Source: Hexactinellida sp. DTS-2022
Taxonomy: Eukaryota; Porifera; Hexactinellida
Assembly: GCA_028753945.1 (NCBI GenBank)
Contig: JAPNXP010000002.1
Coordinates: 1,860,001-1,924,000 of the forward strand
Reading direction: 5' to 3'
Length of the DNA: 64,000 nucleotides
Shown piece after piece: positions 44,140-55,468 of the stretch; positions within the stretch are counted from its first letter, which is position 1; each line of letters begins with the position of its first letter. The notes under the pieces were generated by a model, which searched no databases, had not been told where the DNA came from, and worked only from the letters and a program-made list of their open reading frames with translations. Position numbers and translations under genes: made by a program.

Positions 44140-47100
44140 TAGGCCGGATCAAGAAAAGTACAATTGGTCGGATCAACTTCTACCTAAGGGAAAAGTTGCC
44201 TTTACTCCTTTCTAGGATTATAAGAAATTTAGATCCGAAAAATATATTGATTTGACCCTTGCGGTTTAATAGTTTTGCTGTGTCACTTTCACATAATTGA
44301 CCTTAAATCCTCCGAATTTTCAAAATCCTTTGACTTAGCCCCTTTAAATGTATTAATTAGTAATAGTAAGTCGCCAATTTGCTGTCGAATAGTATATAAA
44401 GCTAATCTCCATCTATTAGGATACTAAAGTTATGAAGAAATTCTTTGTATTTTCGATCATACCCTAATAATATCACCCCCCCCCCCCCCCTCCTTCCCTC
44501 CTTCTTTCCCAAAATTTGAAAATGCATAACACTAGCTTTATAATTGTCAAACATAGTTGATTTCTGTGTCTAAATCTAAATTCATCATTAAATTGGTTTA
44601 AAGATATTTCATACACATTCCTTAACCCATGCATTTAACTTAGTTACCATTTATCTAATATGGAATTTATGGTTAATTATTGTATCTTCATAAATACTCT
44701 GATCAGATCAACCCTTTAGAGTATTTTTATTCCTATAATTTATTGATCTTTGAATATGGCAGAATACACGCGTGGTAAAATATTTCATCCTGTTTCGGTT
44801 ACCCTGGACCTATACCAGAAAATCAACTCCCAACAAAACTAGATCTGTATAATCATTACAGAATGCTTAGAAATGAAAATTCGAAATTCACTAGAGACGA
44901 TATTGCGAAAGAACTTACACAAATAATAGTGCGCATCTATGAAAAGTCTTCTATACCAACAATATCTGAGATCAAAATAAAACAATACATCAATTCTGGT
45001 ATTATTGAGAGAGCTAAATACCACGGAAAAAGTATCCAAAACAAGCAACAACCTGACCGTGTCCAACCTATAATTTCCGAATTCAATGTTCTGTTCGACG
45101 TCTCGAGTTGTAAATGCCCGATTGAAGAAGGCAAATGTTTTTGCTCTTTCGATAAAAAGATACCAAGCCGCGAGTGGCCATTTCTCCTTGATCAGCGAAA
45201 CGCTAGAAAATTATTTTTATCCAGCTTGGATCGCTCGACCACCTCCAAAAATATTGCTGCTCAAAAGAGAAAAGAGGCACAATATGAAAGAGAAGAAAGC
45301 GAACTGAAGAGACAACAACCTGATCAACCTTCGCAGGAATTTTTAGAATGTGACCTTGAAGAGTTTGAATCTTACGACCCAAATACATCGAATAATCACA
45401 AGCATACACGTAATCATAATCAATTGCGAAATTTAGCCATAATGTGTGGTAGATATCAGATAAGCGATCGCGCAGGCGCAGCTATAGCCAACGCAGTACT
45501 CCAGGATTACGGTATTATCACACCAGATGAAAATAGTCTAATTATTGATAGAAACAAACTACGTAGATCGAGATTTTCAGTGAGAAGGGTTCTAGCTAAC
45601 GAAGCTCACGAGAATATCACGGATATCACTGCGATTTATTTTGATGGCCGTAAAGATCAAACTCGAGTGATGGTAGAGAGAGAGGATGGAAATCTGCACC
45701 AGGATACTGTGAATGAAGAACATTACACCGTCTTATCTGAACCAGGAAATCAGTATATTGCCCATGTAACACCTAGTTCTGGTAAATCAAAAGATATAGC
45801 AAGGGAATTGGTTGATCTTTGCAGGGAGCGGAATTCAGATTTAAAGGCTGTTGGAGCTGATGGAGCTCGAGTTAACACTGGAATCCATAATGGATGTATT
45901 AGACTCCTTGAACTAGAGTTCTCAAAACCACTCCACTGGTTTATTTGCCAATTACACAGTAATGAACTTCCATTGAGGCATCTCTTTGAGAGAATAGATG
46001 GGAAAACCAGTGGACCCAATAGTTTTAAAGGAGTAATTGGAAAAGAACTTAATTCTGATTTTGCTAGCAAGCCAATCGCGGTTTATAATCCTATATGCGG
46101 TAAAAGTCAGTACATCAATTGCGAGATTCTCAACAATTTAAGTACAGATCAGAAATATCTATATAATATATGTCATGCAGTTCAGTCTGGTAACTGCTCA
46201 TCTGAACTTGCATCGATGCAACCTGGCCCTATACATCATGCTAGATGGACAACTTTAGCCAATAGGTTACTTCGATCTTACATTTCAACGATCCATCCTA
46301 CACCTGAATTATCCCGAATTGTCTATTTTATCGTCAATTACTATGCACCAGTTTGGTTTAGAATTAAGAGTAATTCTATATGCACAGATGGACCTAGAAA
46401 CCTATTCTATGCAATATCTTTACTGCGAGAGTTACCGGACTACGATCAAGAAGTAGTTTGTGATGTGCTACAGAGAAATGCATATTTTTGTCATCCAGAA
46501 AACCTTCTGTTATCGATGCTTGCAGACAATGATGTGCAAATTAGACAAAAGGCAGTGAACACTATTTTAGATATCCGCACCAACAATTCATCATTTGGAC
46601 AGAATGAAATTCGCCCATTTAAGCTTCCTTCAATAAGGTTCACTGCTGAAACATACGTGGATATGATTGATTGGGAAACATCTCTTATCACAGAACCGCC
46701 TTTGACAAAACACCTCTCAAAAGAAGTACTACTTAATAGTGTGTATACTCCTATAGAAATACCAGGATATCCATGCCATACACAAGCTGTTGAAAGAACT
46801 ATTCAACTGGTTACAAAAGCTTCATCATCAGTAACAGGGGAAGAGGCGAGACATGGATTAATTCTTACAACACTAACCTCGAGAGAACAAATGCCTGCTT
46901 TTGAGTCAAAAAAAGATTATACATGTTAAATTAACTGCATATAATATAATTGAACCTTGCTTTATTCAACAACTGATCAAAAAGCTAGTGTTATGCATTT
47001 TCAAATTTTGGGAAAGAAGGAGGGAAGGAGGGGGGGGGTGATATTATTAGGGTATGATCGAAAATACAAAGAATTTCTTCATAACTTTAGTATCCTAATA

Positions 47101-47374
47101 GATGGAGATTAGCTTTATATACTATTCGACAGCAAATTGGCGACTTACTATTACTAATTAATACATTTAAAGGGGCTAAGTCAAAGGATTTTGAAAATTC
47201 GGAGGATTTAAGGTCAATTATGTGAAAGTGACACAGCAAAACTATTAAACCGCAAGGGTCAAATCAATATATTTTTCGGATCTAAATTTCTTATAATCCT
47301 AGAAAGGAGTAAAGGCAACTTTTTCCTTAGGTAGAAGTTGATCCGACCAATTGTACTTTTCTTGATCCGGCCTA
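44140..47374 (+). mobile_element. Intact-looking DNA transposon, 400-bp TIRs, duplication ATGTTCGA
   Basis: The TIRs run 44140-44539 and 46981-47374, near-identical apart from a C/G homopolymer of different length, starting TAGGCCGGATCAAG. Exact ATGTTCGA at 44132-44139 and 47375-47382. One gene (44863-46929) fills the centre. Length 3,235 bp. 8-bp duplications fit the hAT or P type superfamilies, but 400-bp TIRs are unusual for hAT. Confidence 0.92.
44863..46929 (+). CDS. DDE transposase, uninterrupted 688-codon frame
   Basis: Positions are counted from ATG 44863. A cysteine cluster, SSCKCPIEEGKCFC (C83, C85, C92, C94), may bind zinc. A charged linker (140-170) follows. The catalytic part has candidate acids D261 (TAIYFDGRKDQT) and D333 (VGADGARVNTG), then HWFICQLHSNELPLRHLF (a C..H motif as in hAT-like enzymes), GPIHHARWTTLANRLLRSYI, and E644 in CHTQAVERTIQLVT. 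There are no stops or frameshifts. The frame stays open upstream to 44779, encoding NQLPTKLDLYNHYRMLRNE, which fits better as the real N-terminus. A 44-nt intron (GT 44775, AG 44818) would join it to ATG 44756 (MAEYTR). I recognise the type from many animal genomes but cannot name the superfamily. Confidence 0.85.
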   Translation: MLRNENSKFTRDDIAKELTQIIVRIYEKSSIPTISEIKIKQYINSGIIERAKYHGKSIQNKQQPDRVQPIISEFNVLFDVSSCKCPIEEGKCFCSFDKKIPSREWPFLLDQRNARKLFLSSLDRSTTSKNIAAQKRKEAQYEREESELKRQQPDQPSQEFLECDLEEFESYDPNTSNNHKHTRNHNQLRNLAIMCGRYQISDRAGAAIANAVLQDYGIITPDENSLIIDRNKLRRSRFSVRRVLANEAHENITDITAIYFDGRKDQTRVMVEREDGNLHQDTVNEEHYTVLSEPGNQYIAHVTPSSGKSKDIARELVDLCRERNSDLKAVGADGARVNTGIHNGCIRLLELEFSKPLHWFICQLHSNELPLRHLFERIDGKTSGPNSFKGVIGKELNSDFASKPIAVYNPICGKSQYINCEILNNLSTDQKYLYNICHAVQSGNCSSELASMQPGPIHHARWTTLANRLLRSYISTIHPTPELSRIVYFIVNYYAPVWFRIKSNSICTDGPRNLFYAISLLRELPDYDQEVVCDVLQRNAYFCHPENLLLSMLADNDVQIRQKAVNTILDIRTNNSSFGQNEIRPFKLPSIRFTAETYVDMIDWETSLITEPPLTKHLSKEVLLNSVYTPIEIPGYPCHTQAVERTIQLVTKASSSVTGEEARHGLILTTLTSREQMPAFESKKDYTC

Positions 47375-47382
47375 ATGTTCGA

Positions 47383-48127
47383 CCCACACCTTCACTAATA
47401 ACGTCCAGTTCAAATCCAAACATACGTATATCAGTTTTAGCCTTAAAAGCCAATATATAATAGATAAAGTCCGAAAATATATAAAGAATACGAATCTGAA
47501 AAAATACAAAAAATTTCACCTTTGAGGTTGTAAAAATTACAAGATTAAATATTAAAAAAAATATTTTTTGCCACAAATGTTGTTGTTTTTGATCATTCTG
47601 AATTTTTTAGAAAACAAATAAAAAATTTCAATATTATATTGGACACTTTTCAGAAAAAGGTGATACCAGAAAACTAAATTTTTTTTGAAACGGACATATA
47701 TTGTGACAAAGGCATATAAGTATGAGTACTAGTCGCTGCTGGGACCAGAATTTCGAATCTCTAATTTTTTTGAGAAATATTTTTTTATTAAAAAATATGT
47801 ATAATTTTCAACAAAAAATACTAAAATTAAATTTTTACAAAATCTAATTATAAAATCAAAATTGTAAAACCAGCAGCGAACAGATTGTAGAGTAGAAAAC
47901 ATTTCATAATTGAGGTTACTATTCGAAAACATAATTCTAGATAGTAAATAGTTGATTCTTGGCTAGTATGAATCAGTATAGTATAGAAATTTGATCAAGC
48001 TATAACCGAGGATATATGAATTCGCAACTTCTAATATTATGGATATTTAGTAGATAGTTATAGAGCAAATTAATGGCTATTTCAACTTTATCAAATTCGA
48101 ATGTTGAAAATTCAATAAGTGTGCCCC
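47383..48127. other. AT-rich stretch
   Basis: Long A and T runs, no supported gene. The minus frames here have low-complexity composition. Confidence 0.45.
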
Positions 48128-48547
48128 TTAAATCATGTAGATTGCATGATAGTGGTACGCACCACTTCCACAATGATTAATGGGATGAAATAGAACAATT
48201 AATGACTTTCCTTTATAGATAGGATCATTGGGTATACCTAGAGTATTTGCATTATTTACATCAGTAATCACCCACTTAGACGGGTCTGTATCAGCAGCAT
48301 TGATATAACTTACATTAATGCGAGCTAAAATGCCTAACATAACAAGTTCATTCACAGTTCCCCATGAGTAATTACGTTTCATATTACTCAAGTGTTGCTG
48401 AATAGTAACTGCAGTATAGCCTTGGATGCCACAGAGAGCAGCAACATAAGGACTTTGTTCAAATGTGTCTATTAGAGAACCGCGGATATTATGATGCTCA
48501 CTTTCATTACCGAAGATTATGTGAGAGTAGGGATGTATACATGACTA
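48128..48547 (-). pseudogene. OTU-type cysteine protease, C-terminal part
   Basis: Open for about 139 codons without its own start: HPYSHIIFGNESEHHNIRGS, YVAALCGIQGYTAVTIQQHL, then SWGTVNELVMLGILARINV and the terminal SGAYHYHAIYMI. Order and spacing fit the second half of an OTU deubiquitinase-like fold ('WG..EL..LA' then catalytic His in 'HYHAI'). The DGNC segment with the catalytic Cys is missing. Overlapping upstream, another minus frame (about 48515-48790) with NCDYCNIHSNGYTHFNK and TKDIQDVIVSHVYIP ends in this region, suggesting a frameshift or deletion joining two parts of one protein. OTU domains occur both in host enzymes and in animal Helitrons and other transposons. Confidence 0.6.
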
Positions 48548-48794
48548 ACAATTACATCCTGAATATCCTTGGTTGTATTGTCAATTTTTATTTGGTCAAT
48601 ATCAATAATATCATGTTGACAAGTAGCATGTGATATAATTGGTTGATTATCCAACTTACTACAGTCACTAACAGCAGTTCCAAGAGAAATCAACATTGGC
48701 TTATTAAAATGTGTATAACCATTTGAATGTATATTGCAATAATCACAATTCTCAGAAAATTGGTTGAAGATAGAGCATCGAAATGTATTATCAT

Positions 48795-49431
48795 TGATTA
48801 AGAAGTTGAGGACGGGCTATCGATTGGATCCATTGACTAAGCTGTAACTATATTCCTTCTCGAGATATGACCTCAAATCATTCAAATCACGTTTCCAAGT
48901 CAACAAAGGAATGTGGTAACATTCCATAATTGATTCTGTGATATTTTATGTGAAATGACTCCTATATGGGTTAGTCAAAGCAATTTGTTTGAAAAAGCGA
49001 AATTAAAACATTTTACATGCGTTCAAAGTTTTGGCATATTTGGCCTATTAGACAAATAACTCGTATAACTTACTATATACAAACTTGGACTTAAGTTAAA
49101 GTTTTTATTTACAGAAACAAGAGATTAGGGAGACTGTACTTTCCTGGAATACAGAAATATATCCGAATTTTGGGGATACTTTAGCCGCTAAATATGCCGA
49201 AAAAGTGTTATATGGAATTGTAATATTTTTAAAGCATAGTCTATTATTAAAGTGGCTCTAATACGTTGAATTTAGTGTAATAATTCATGTTGTTGTTAGG
49301 CTATCCAGTCTCTCAACACTATGCTCTGGGAAACATTCCCAGACGATCTAGACTTGAACATCTTCAGAGATTCAAATTGAAAGTCCCAAGATAAGTATTC
49401 TATCGGAAGATTGGATTAAAGGAAATGCCAA
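48795..49431. other. Spacer between the two OTU remnants
   Basis: No element ends or long frames recognised. Confidence 0.4.
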
Positions 49432-50418
49432 TTGTATGGATTACAATTCGAATCTCTAATACGGCAACGCGAAAACCTCAAAGGAATTTCACTCAGTGGC
49501 TATCAACCATCGGAGACAGAAAGAATTGCAGGCGATGGCAACTGTTTATATAGATGCTTCTCAAAGATCATGACTGGATCTCAAGATTACCACACTGAAC
49601 TTCGCGCCCTCATTTCCAACTACTAGCTCGCAAGTGAGAGTACAACATGGAAGATGGTATGATACTTCAAACAAAAGCAGACAAATCCATGTAATTACCT
49701 ACTTGACGAAACCCCGACTTACCAAGATGGAGCTTGGGGAAGTAACGTGAAATTATTGCTTTTTCCGCGAGCTTTAACGCAGATATCTACGTCGGAAAAT
49801 AACGATAGCCACAGACAGTGGCGTAGCCAGATTTTTTATTCGGGGGGGGGGGGGGGGGGCAAGGTAGTTCCAAATTCTAGTAAAGTTAGTCGTAATTAGT
49901 TAGTATAAACTTTAATAATAATGCAATGGACAATCATTAAACCTTATTCAATGAGAATCAGATTTGTGTTTTTTGTATACAATGCATTTAATAAAGATAA
50001 TCGTTTGTTGACGATTTTACAGTAGTAATTATTTAATTCTTCTTTTTATATCTCTAGAGTAGTATTACTAGTATATATTATATGGGGGAAGAATATTATT
50101 AGGGCATGCAATAATATCTGCCCATGGACGGGTAATAAAATAGAGCCAGAGGAAATCATCAACGAAATGGCCAAAACTAACAGGAAGATCGACATTCTTT
50201 TGTAGTAGTTCCTTGTTGTATTAGTAAAGACAACAATATTTGCTAAAATGAATATTATATTCAAACTAGATTTCAGGTGATTAGACCCATAGTCCGTCTC
50301 CTGGGTTTTCCAGTGATTGGGATATATATATATAATTGTAACTAATCATCAAAAAATTATGGGGGGCATGTCCCCCTTGCCCCCCCCCCCCCCTGGTTAC
50401 GCCACTGGCCACAGATCA
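49432..50418 (+). pseudogene. OTU-type cysteine protease, N-terminal part, interrupted
   Basis: GYQPSETERIAGDGNCLYRC at about 49495-49560 holds the OTU catalytic Cys (DGNC), followed by FSKIMTGSQDYHTELRALI. After the TAG at 49624 other frames continue with NYLLDETPTYQDGAWGSNVKLL, the expected 'DG-WG' step, so there are one or two frameshifts. A MITE (49816-50407, 592 bp) interrupts it; after removal the sequence reads ..NNDSHRSG and meets AG|GTGAGT at 50418, a good splice donor. Opposite in orientation to the 48128-48547 fragment, so the two are not simply one gene. Confidence 0.6.
49816..50407. mobile_element. hAT-type MITE, 592 bp, duplication GCCACAGA
   Basis: CAGTGGCGTAGCCAG.. and ..GGTTACGCCACTG. 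Exact GCCACAGA at 49808-49815 and 50408-50415. G-runs near the left end and C-runs near the right end. Confidence 0.9.
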
Positions 50419-50479
50419 GGTGAGTTGAAATCAATTAATGATTTTTAGTTATAAGTGACTGTTTAAATTAGGGCTGAAA

Positions 50480-50725
50480 ATAATATTGAATATACATTCG
50501 TTTTGATGGCTAAGATGACTTAGGAGAGTAATATCAGCTAGGTTATAGCGGTACTGGGTATAGTGTAGCTAGTGTATTGTATGTGTCTGGTTTATATAGT
50601 TTAGTATTATGTAATTACAATAGTTACGCTATATAAGAGTACCTGCTATCTGGGATTCACCACCAGCTTAGGATTAGGAGAGTATTATCAGCTAGGTTAT
50701 AGCGGTACTAGGTATAGTGTAGATA
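50480..50725. repeat. Direct repeat of about 55 bp
   Basis: GAGAGTAATATCAGCTAGGT..GCGGTACTGGGTATAGTGTAG occurs at about 50523 and again at about 50678 with small differences. Confidence 0.7.
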
Positions 50726-50734
50726 ATTAACATA

Positions 50735-51062
50735 CATGGGTTCAAGTCGGACTGGAATTAAGATAGATATTTAAAATCCCAAACCCATTCTGAATGGGAA
50801 TGGGACTTAAGCCCTGAATTCCCGAAATTGAAATACTGCGACTAGGAATTAAGTCCTATCCTAGGGAATGGGGATAGGACTTAAGTCCTGGAATCCCGGA
50901 TTTGAAAGACTGTGACTTGGAATTAAGTCCTATCCTAGGGAATGGGAATGGGACTTAAGTCCTGAATTGACGAAAATGAAAGACTGCGACTGGGAATCAA
51001 ATCAGGGAATCCCATTAAGATTGAGAATTCAGGGAATTAATAGGGAATTTAACCCATGTATG
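50735..51062. mobile_element. MITE with GGACTTAAGTCC units
   Basis: CATACATGGGTT at the left, AACCCATGTATG at the right. The interior has three tandem units of about 80 bp built on GGACTTAAGTCCT and AATGGGAATGGG. The flanks do not show a clear duplication. Confidence 0.65.
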
Positions 51063-51255
51063 GTCACTAGCTATTTTATTGTATGTGTCATGTCTAAGCT
51101 TTGTATATTTACAGGCAAATAATTATTCATCCCTCAATCTATATGAAATTCCAATTAAATAATTATATTGTACTCTCATTTATACGACTTGTATTTATAA
51201 TAAAAACTTCTTTTTGGGTTTCCTTTTTATCATAATGCCATTTTTGCTGAGTTGT

Positions 51256-51486
51256 TCAGACCTTATTGAAACTGCGAGGGCATTCTCTCGGTTCATCGAT
51301 GAGTTTTATGGATTCTATGTCATTGCTAGGAGGGGGACAAAACACATCATCCACTTCGCCATCTTCTTCAGCAAGCAAAAATTCCGAATATATAGCTTGT
51401 TCAAGTTCAAAGTCTTCTTCATGAGACACCTGCATGTTGTTAAGAGCTGATACTAGGTCTCCGTATCTCGATTCGTGGCTCAACAT
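51256..51486 (-). CDS. Unknown acidic peptide, possible exon
   Basis: 76 codons from ATG 51486: SALNNMQVSHEEDFELEQAI.. FLLAEEDGEVDDVFCPPPSN, acidic and of varied composition. AATAAG|GTCTGA near its end could be a weak donor. No family recognised; could be chance. Confidence 0.3.
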   Translation of the reverse strand: MLSHESRYGDLVSALNNMQVSHEEDFELEQAIYSEFLLAEEDGEVDDVFCPPPSNDIESIKLIDEPRECPRSFNKV

Positions 51487-51670
51487 TACTTGGATGATTG
51501 CAAATATTTAGTTGACTATACTAATCAATCCCTGGTCCAGAAATTTGAGTGAGTGCCATTGCCTAATGTATAGAATGCTATGCTCCAGCATTGTCTCCTA
51601 CTAAAGAATCAATAACTATAAATCTAAAACTTTCAGTAGTTAATGTATTGAGAACTATTTCGTTATGAGC

Positions 51671-52240
51671 ATTAATGCCATTCATTCATTATGTATTGAT
51701 AATAAATTATATTATTAGTTATATATTTTAGCAATGTTATCCACGGTGAGTTGAGTAAAGTCAACAAATTCCTTATGTAAATTAATTTAATTTAATCTAT
51801 TGTATAGTAATGCTACAATTAAATAGAAGCCAGCTGGAATGTATAAGTTGAATCAATTTAAATTTTCGGAACTTGAATCAATATAGTAGGATTTAACATT
51901 TTTACTGAAATTGAAGAGTGAGTAAACAAAGAAATTTCAACCCCCATTTATGCCAGAAATTAAACCCTTTGTTGAAAGTTTTCTTCTCCCATTAGACGCA
52001 GAATTTTATGGTGAATCCAAATGTGAAATAAAATTTGGGGATTTAGTAAAACATTTTTTGAGTTATGGACCAGACAAATTTTGAAAGGTGTTAAAAATGT
52101 GTCCAAAATGTATTAATCAAAAATCCTAACCCCAGGTGCAAATTGACGGTCCATACGCACCTACATGCCAAGTTTCAGCTCTTTATCTATAGAGGTGTGG
52201 GCAGGGCACCGTCTACGGAGAAATAATAATAATGATATCG
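51671..52240. repeat. Complex dispersed repeat, copy R2
   Basis: Same landmarks as R1 from TGCCATTCATTCATTATGTA to GGGCACCGTCTACGGAGAAA plus (AAT)n, but without the terminal hairpin. It is followed by one ACTGGGCCACTATAC..AGTATAGTCGGG unit at 52252-52310. Confidence 0.82.
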
Positions 52241-52330
52241 ATAAAGGCAGTGATTCCAATACTGGGCCACTATACTAAAGTATAGTCGGGACAGTAAAAA
52301 TAGATTATGTTTGGATTGCGTAATCATTAT

Positions 52331-52784
52331 CGGAATTCGATATTGTTGTTGCTACAACAAAATTCAATAGTTCACTGACGTTCCAAGTTATATTTTCAAC
52401 ATGTATTTTTAGACAAGATGTATTTTGAATAACTATATGGTCCAACTTCAGTAATAAACACCTAGATTTAGTCGAGTTAGGCTAAAACGCTATAAGTTGC
52501 ACCAAATTTATTATTATAGTTACATTGCAATCAAAATATTTACAAAAATAATTCTAACAATATCTGTCAATTGCTAATATTAGATTTTTTGTTTGCTATA
52601 AATATTGTGAGAATAAAGAAGATTTATCTCTAACACTTTTCTTTTATTGAATAACGTTTCAATCAATTCCTAATCAAATTTATTGAATATCATAACGTCA
52701 TACGATGGAAGATCTATTTGGCTCTTCTTTTTCTCCAGACAATCTTTCATGCTCCTAGGACAATAATTAAACGAAGTTTCATTC
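52331..52784. other. AT-rich 5' flank of the Mutator-like frame
   Basis: No terminal repeat matching the 54 kb region was found. Confidence 0.4.
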
Positions 52785-54155
52785 ATGTCGACTCGGTCCC
52801 ACTGTTCTCAGATAAGCATTTCCTCTCAAGGGTCGGCTAAAGATATTTCGGATGTGGTTGTTAGAATGCACAAGAAAGGGTTTACACGAATGACTGGGCG
52901 GGGACAATTTAGCAGGGCAAGTAAATTGCCGAAAAAAATAGCTGCGAAAACTACTTGCAAATCTATCCCAACAGTTGAAACACCAATGCCAGTAGTCACT
53001 TCTAATAGCAACATATTGATGAATTTTGGGACCTTGCAATCCATTCTGAACACAATGGCCCGCTGTGCTCATTATGAGAATGGGAAGTTGATTACACGCG
53101 TGACCGGAATCTTTCATGGATCTTCATCCTATATTTCATTTGCCTGCAACAATTACGACTGCTCTAACGATTTCTGGAGCTCCGGTAGTCGTATTCGTGG
53201 GACAATAGCTATTGGGGACTCTACGATCAAGCACAGGAGCCAACTAATATACTCTTCTGTTTTGGCTGGCAGAATAATGGGGATTGGATGGGCGAAACTC
53301 CACCTCTACCATTCATTCTTGAATATTCCTGGGCCAGTCTCCAGAAGAAATTTCTTTTTAGCTCAAGCAGATCTTCTTGTAGCGGCGAAACTTGTTGCTG
53401 AGGAGAGTATGGGGATGGCTGTCAGTGAGCTAAGAGCCATTCATTCAGTTGACTCCAGTTCCGAGTATGTAGATGTAATAGGCGCATTCGACGGAGCATA
53501 CCAGCAACGTTCCGGCAAATCTGGAGGGAGATTTTGGCGATATTGTTTTGCTTCTGCCATTTCTGCAGAGACTGGAAATGTTCTTTCGTATGGAGTAGTC
53601 TGCAACAGCTGTGCATACTGCAGCACAATGGACAACAGGCTGCTCGACTCTTAAATGCTCCCGGATGAACACGAAAGGAAGATGGCTGTCCACAAGCCAG
53701 TCTGCAGTGCTGAGTATTCTGATTATTCATCCGTGCAACTTGAATCAGCTATTGCTCCCAAAGTGATTCGAGATGCTCTGTCCCGCGGAGTAATCTTTTC
53801 TGCCATAGTCTCGGACTGAGACAACAAGACTCACGATGTTCTATCTAAGGCTGGGATCTATAACGACATTCGTGACTCTCCTACCATCGGTCGTTTCGAA
53901 TGCATCGTACAAGTGGCTAAACGCATGAAAACCAACCTCCATAAGAGTCAAGATAAAGTGCTAAAGACGACACGCGCTGATAAAGCTGCAATCTCTCCCG
54001 CTTTATCTAAGAAGGGCCTCGGCAAAATAGAGGTTTGCAAGAGAATCAATCCGATATTCAAGGGGATGATACAACGCTCGAGTAAAGGAAGGGAGTCTTG
54101 GTACAGCAAGCCTGCAGAGGAAATTCGGCACCTCAGTCTAGCTCTCTGCGGCTAG
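52785..54155 (+). pseudogene. Mutator-like transposase domain protein, two nonsense codons
   Basis: From ATG 52785 a single frame runs to TAG 54153 with only two internal stops, TAA at 53652 and TGA at 53817. Diagnostic stretches: AGRIMGIGWAKLHLYHSFLN, GPVSRRNFFLAQADLLVAAK, VIGAFDGAYQQRSGKSGG (probable first acidic site), VLSYGVVCNSC, FSAIVSD-stop-DNKTH, QVAKRMKTNLHKSQDK, and RESWYSKPAEEIRHLSLALCG. This is the Mutator-like transposase domain common as 'uncharacterised protein' in animals. The TGA replaces the Gly expected in SDGDNKTH by one base change. The C-terminal part of the usual domain is missing: the frame ends where an inverted-repeat region starts. Confidence 0.82.
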
Positions 54156-54476
54156 TTAGTTTAGCCCCGAAAACCCTTACATATTTACTATTATTCAAAT
54201 CAAAGTTTGACTCTATAGCTCATTTGAGTAACAGTCAAGTATTTGAATATGGAACTAGATGACGATCTATTATTGTTTAACATTAATTGAAATCTGACTA
54301 TAGACAATGTCATCCCAGAGAATTGGGTAGTTATCAACGCGATGTTACTACCTATAAAGTTAGTAGTAGTAATTAGGCGACAGAGGCATTTCTTGATCTC
54401 GTGTTTACTTTCAATTTTACTGGAGTGACTGGTTGGAATTCTATAGTAATATTTCGAATCCTGGAATTTCCAGATA

Positions 54477-54884
54477 CAATCAAATCCCGGTATAACGAAG
54501 TGCTCGGGACCTTAGTTTCATTTCGTTATAAGCGGAGTTTGTTATAACCGGAGTTCGTTATAAGCGGAGTATTCGCCGGAGTTCGATCTTAAAAGAGTTC
54601 ATTACATTTTGGATTTCGTTGTAACCGGAGTTCATTATGAACGAATTTCGTTATAACCGGAGTTCGTTATAAGCAGAATTCGTTATAACCGGAGTAAAAT
54701 TAATAGATTAGATACTATATGGGATTTAAATGACTTCGTTATAAGCGGAGTTTCGTTATATCCATTTCGTTGTAACCGAAGTTTTTATATTGTAATAATA
54801 TAGAAGGATTTCCGGACCAGTGAATGACTTCGTTATAAGCAGGTACTTCGTTATATCCGACTTGGTTATAACGGGAGTTGACTG
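54477..54884. mobile_element. Mariner-type MITE with CGTTATAACCGGAGTT units
   Basis: CAATCAAATCCCGGTATAAC at the left, inverse at the right, TA at 54475-54476 and 54885-54886. The interior is mostly TTCGTTATAA(C/G)CGGAG repeats in direct order. Confidence 0.82.
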
Positions 54885-54971
54885 TAGTCACTCCAGTAGT
54901 ATTGAAAGTAAGCACGAGATCAAGAAATGCCTCTATCGCTTCATTACTAATACTTAGTACTAACTTCATAG

Positions 54972-55468
54972 CAGGGTTGCCAATCCAATCCAATCGAGAA
55001 TATTCTCGGTTGCCGATTGCTGCATTTATCATCGATTCGATTGTCGATTGGATTGCTGCATTTTTCATCGATTTGACTGTTGATTGGATTGCTTCGATTC
55101 TTTTGATTTTTTCGATTGTTTATTTTTAAATCTCTACATAATCCAAAAAATCTAAAATGCTCAATTGCGCGTCAATTAAACCCAATATTGTATGTATAGG
55201 TTTGAAACATTACTGTTTTTGAGATAAATATTGAGTAACAATAGGAAAAAATCGAAGAAACAATCGAAAAATATCGAAGAAACAGTCGTAAATAATCGAT
55301 GATATTTTGGATTGTCTTTTTCGATTGGATTGCCATCCAAATAATTGATTGACGAAATTTGGATTGTCGATTTCGGTTGGATTGTCATCTTTATAATCGA
55401 TTGACGAATTTTGGATTGCCGATTGTCCAAAAATGGCTCGATTGGATTGGATTGGATTGGCAACCCTG
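54972..55468. mobile_element. hAT-type MITE, ATCCAATC family copy 3
   Basis: CAGGGTTGCCAATCCAATCC and inverse. CTTCATAG (54964-54971) against CTTTATAG (55469-55476), 7 of 8 matching. Confidence 0.85.

Noticed and set aside
47729..47932. Possible tRNA-like segment around GTCGCTGCTGGGACCAGAAT
   Set aside because: No cloverleaf with A and B box spacing could be drawn.
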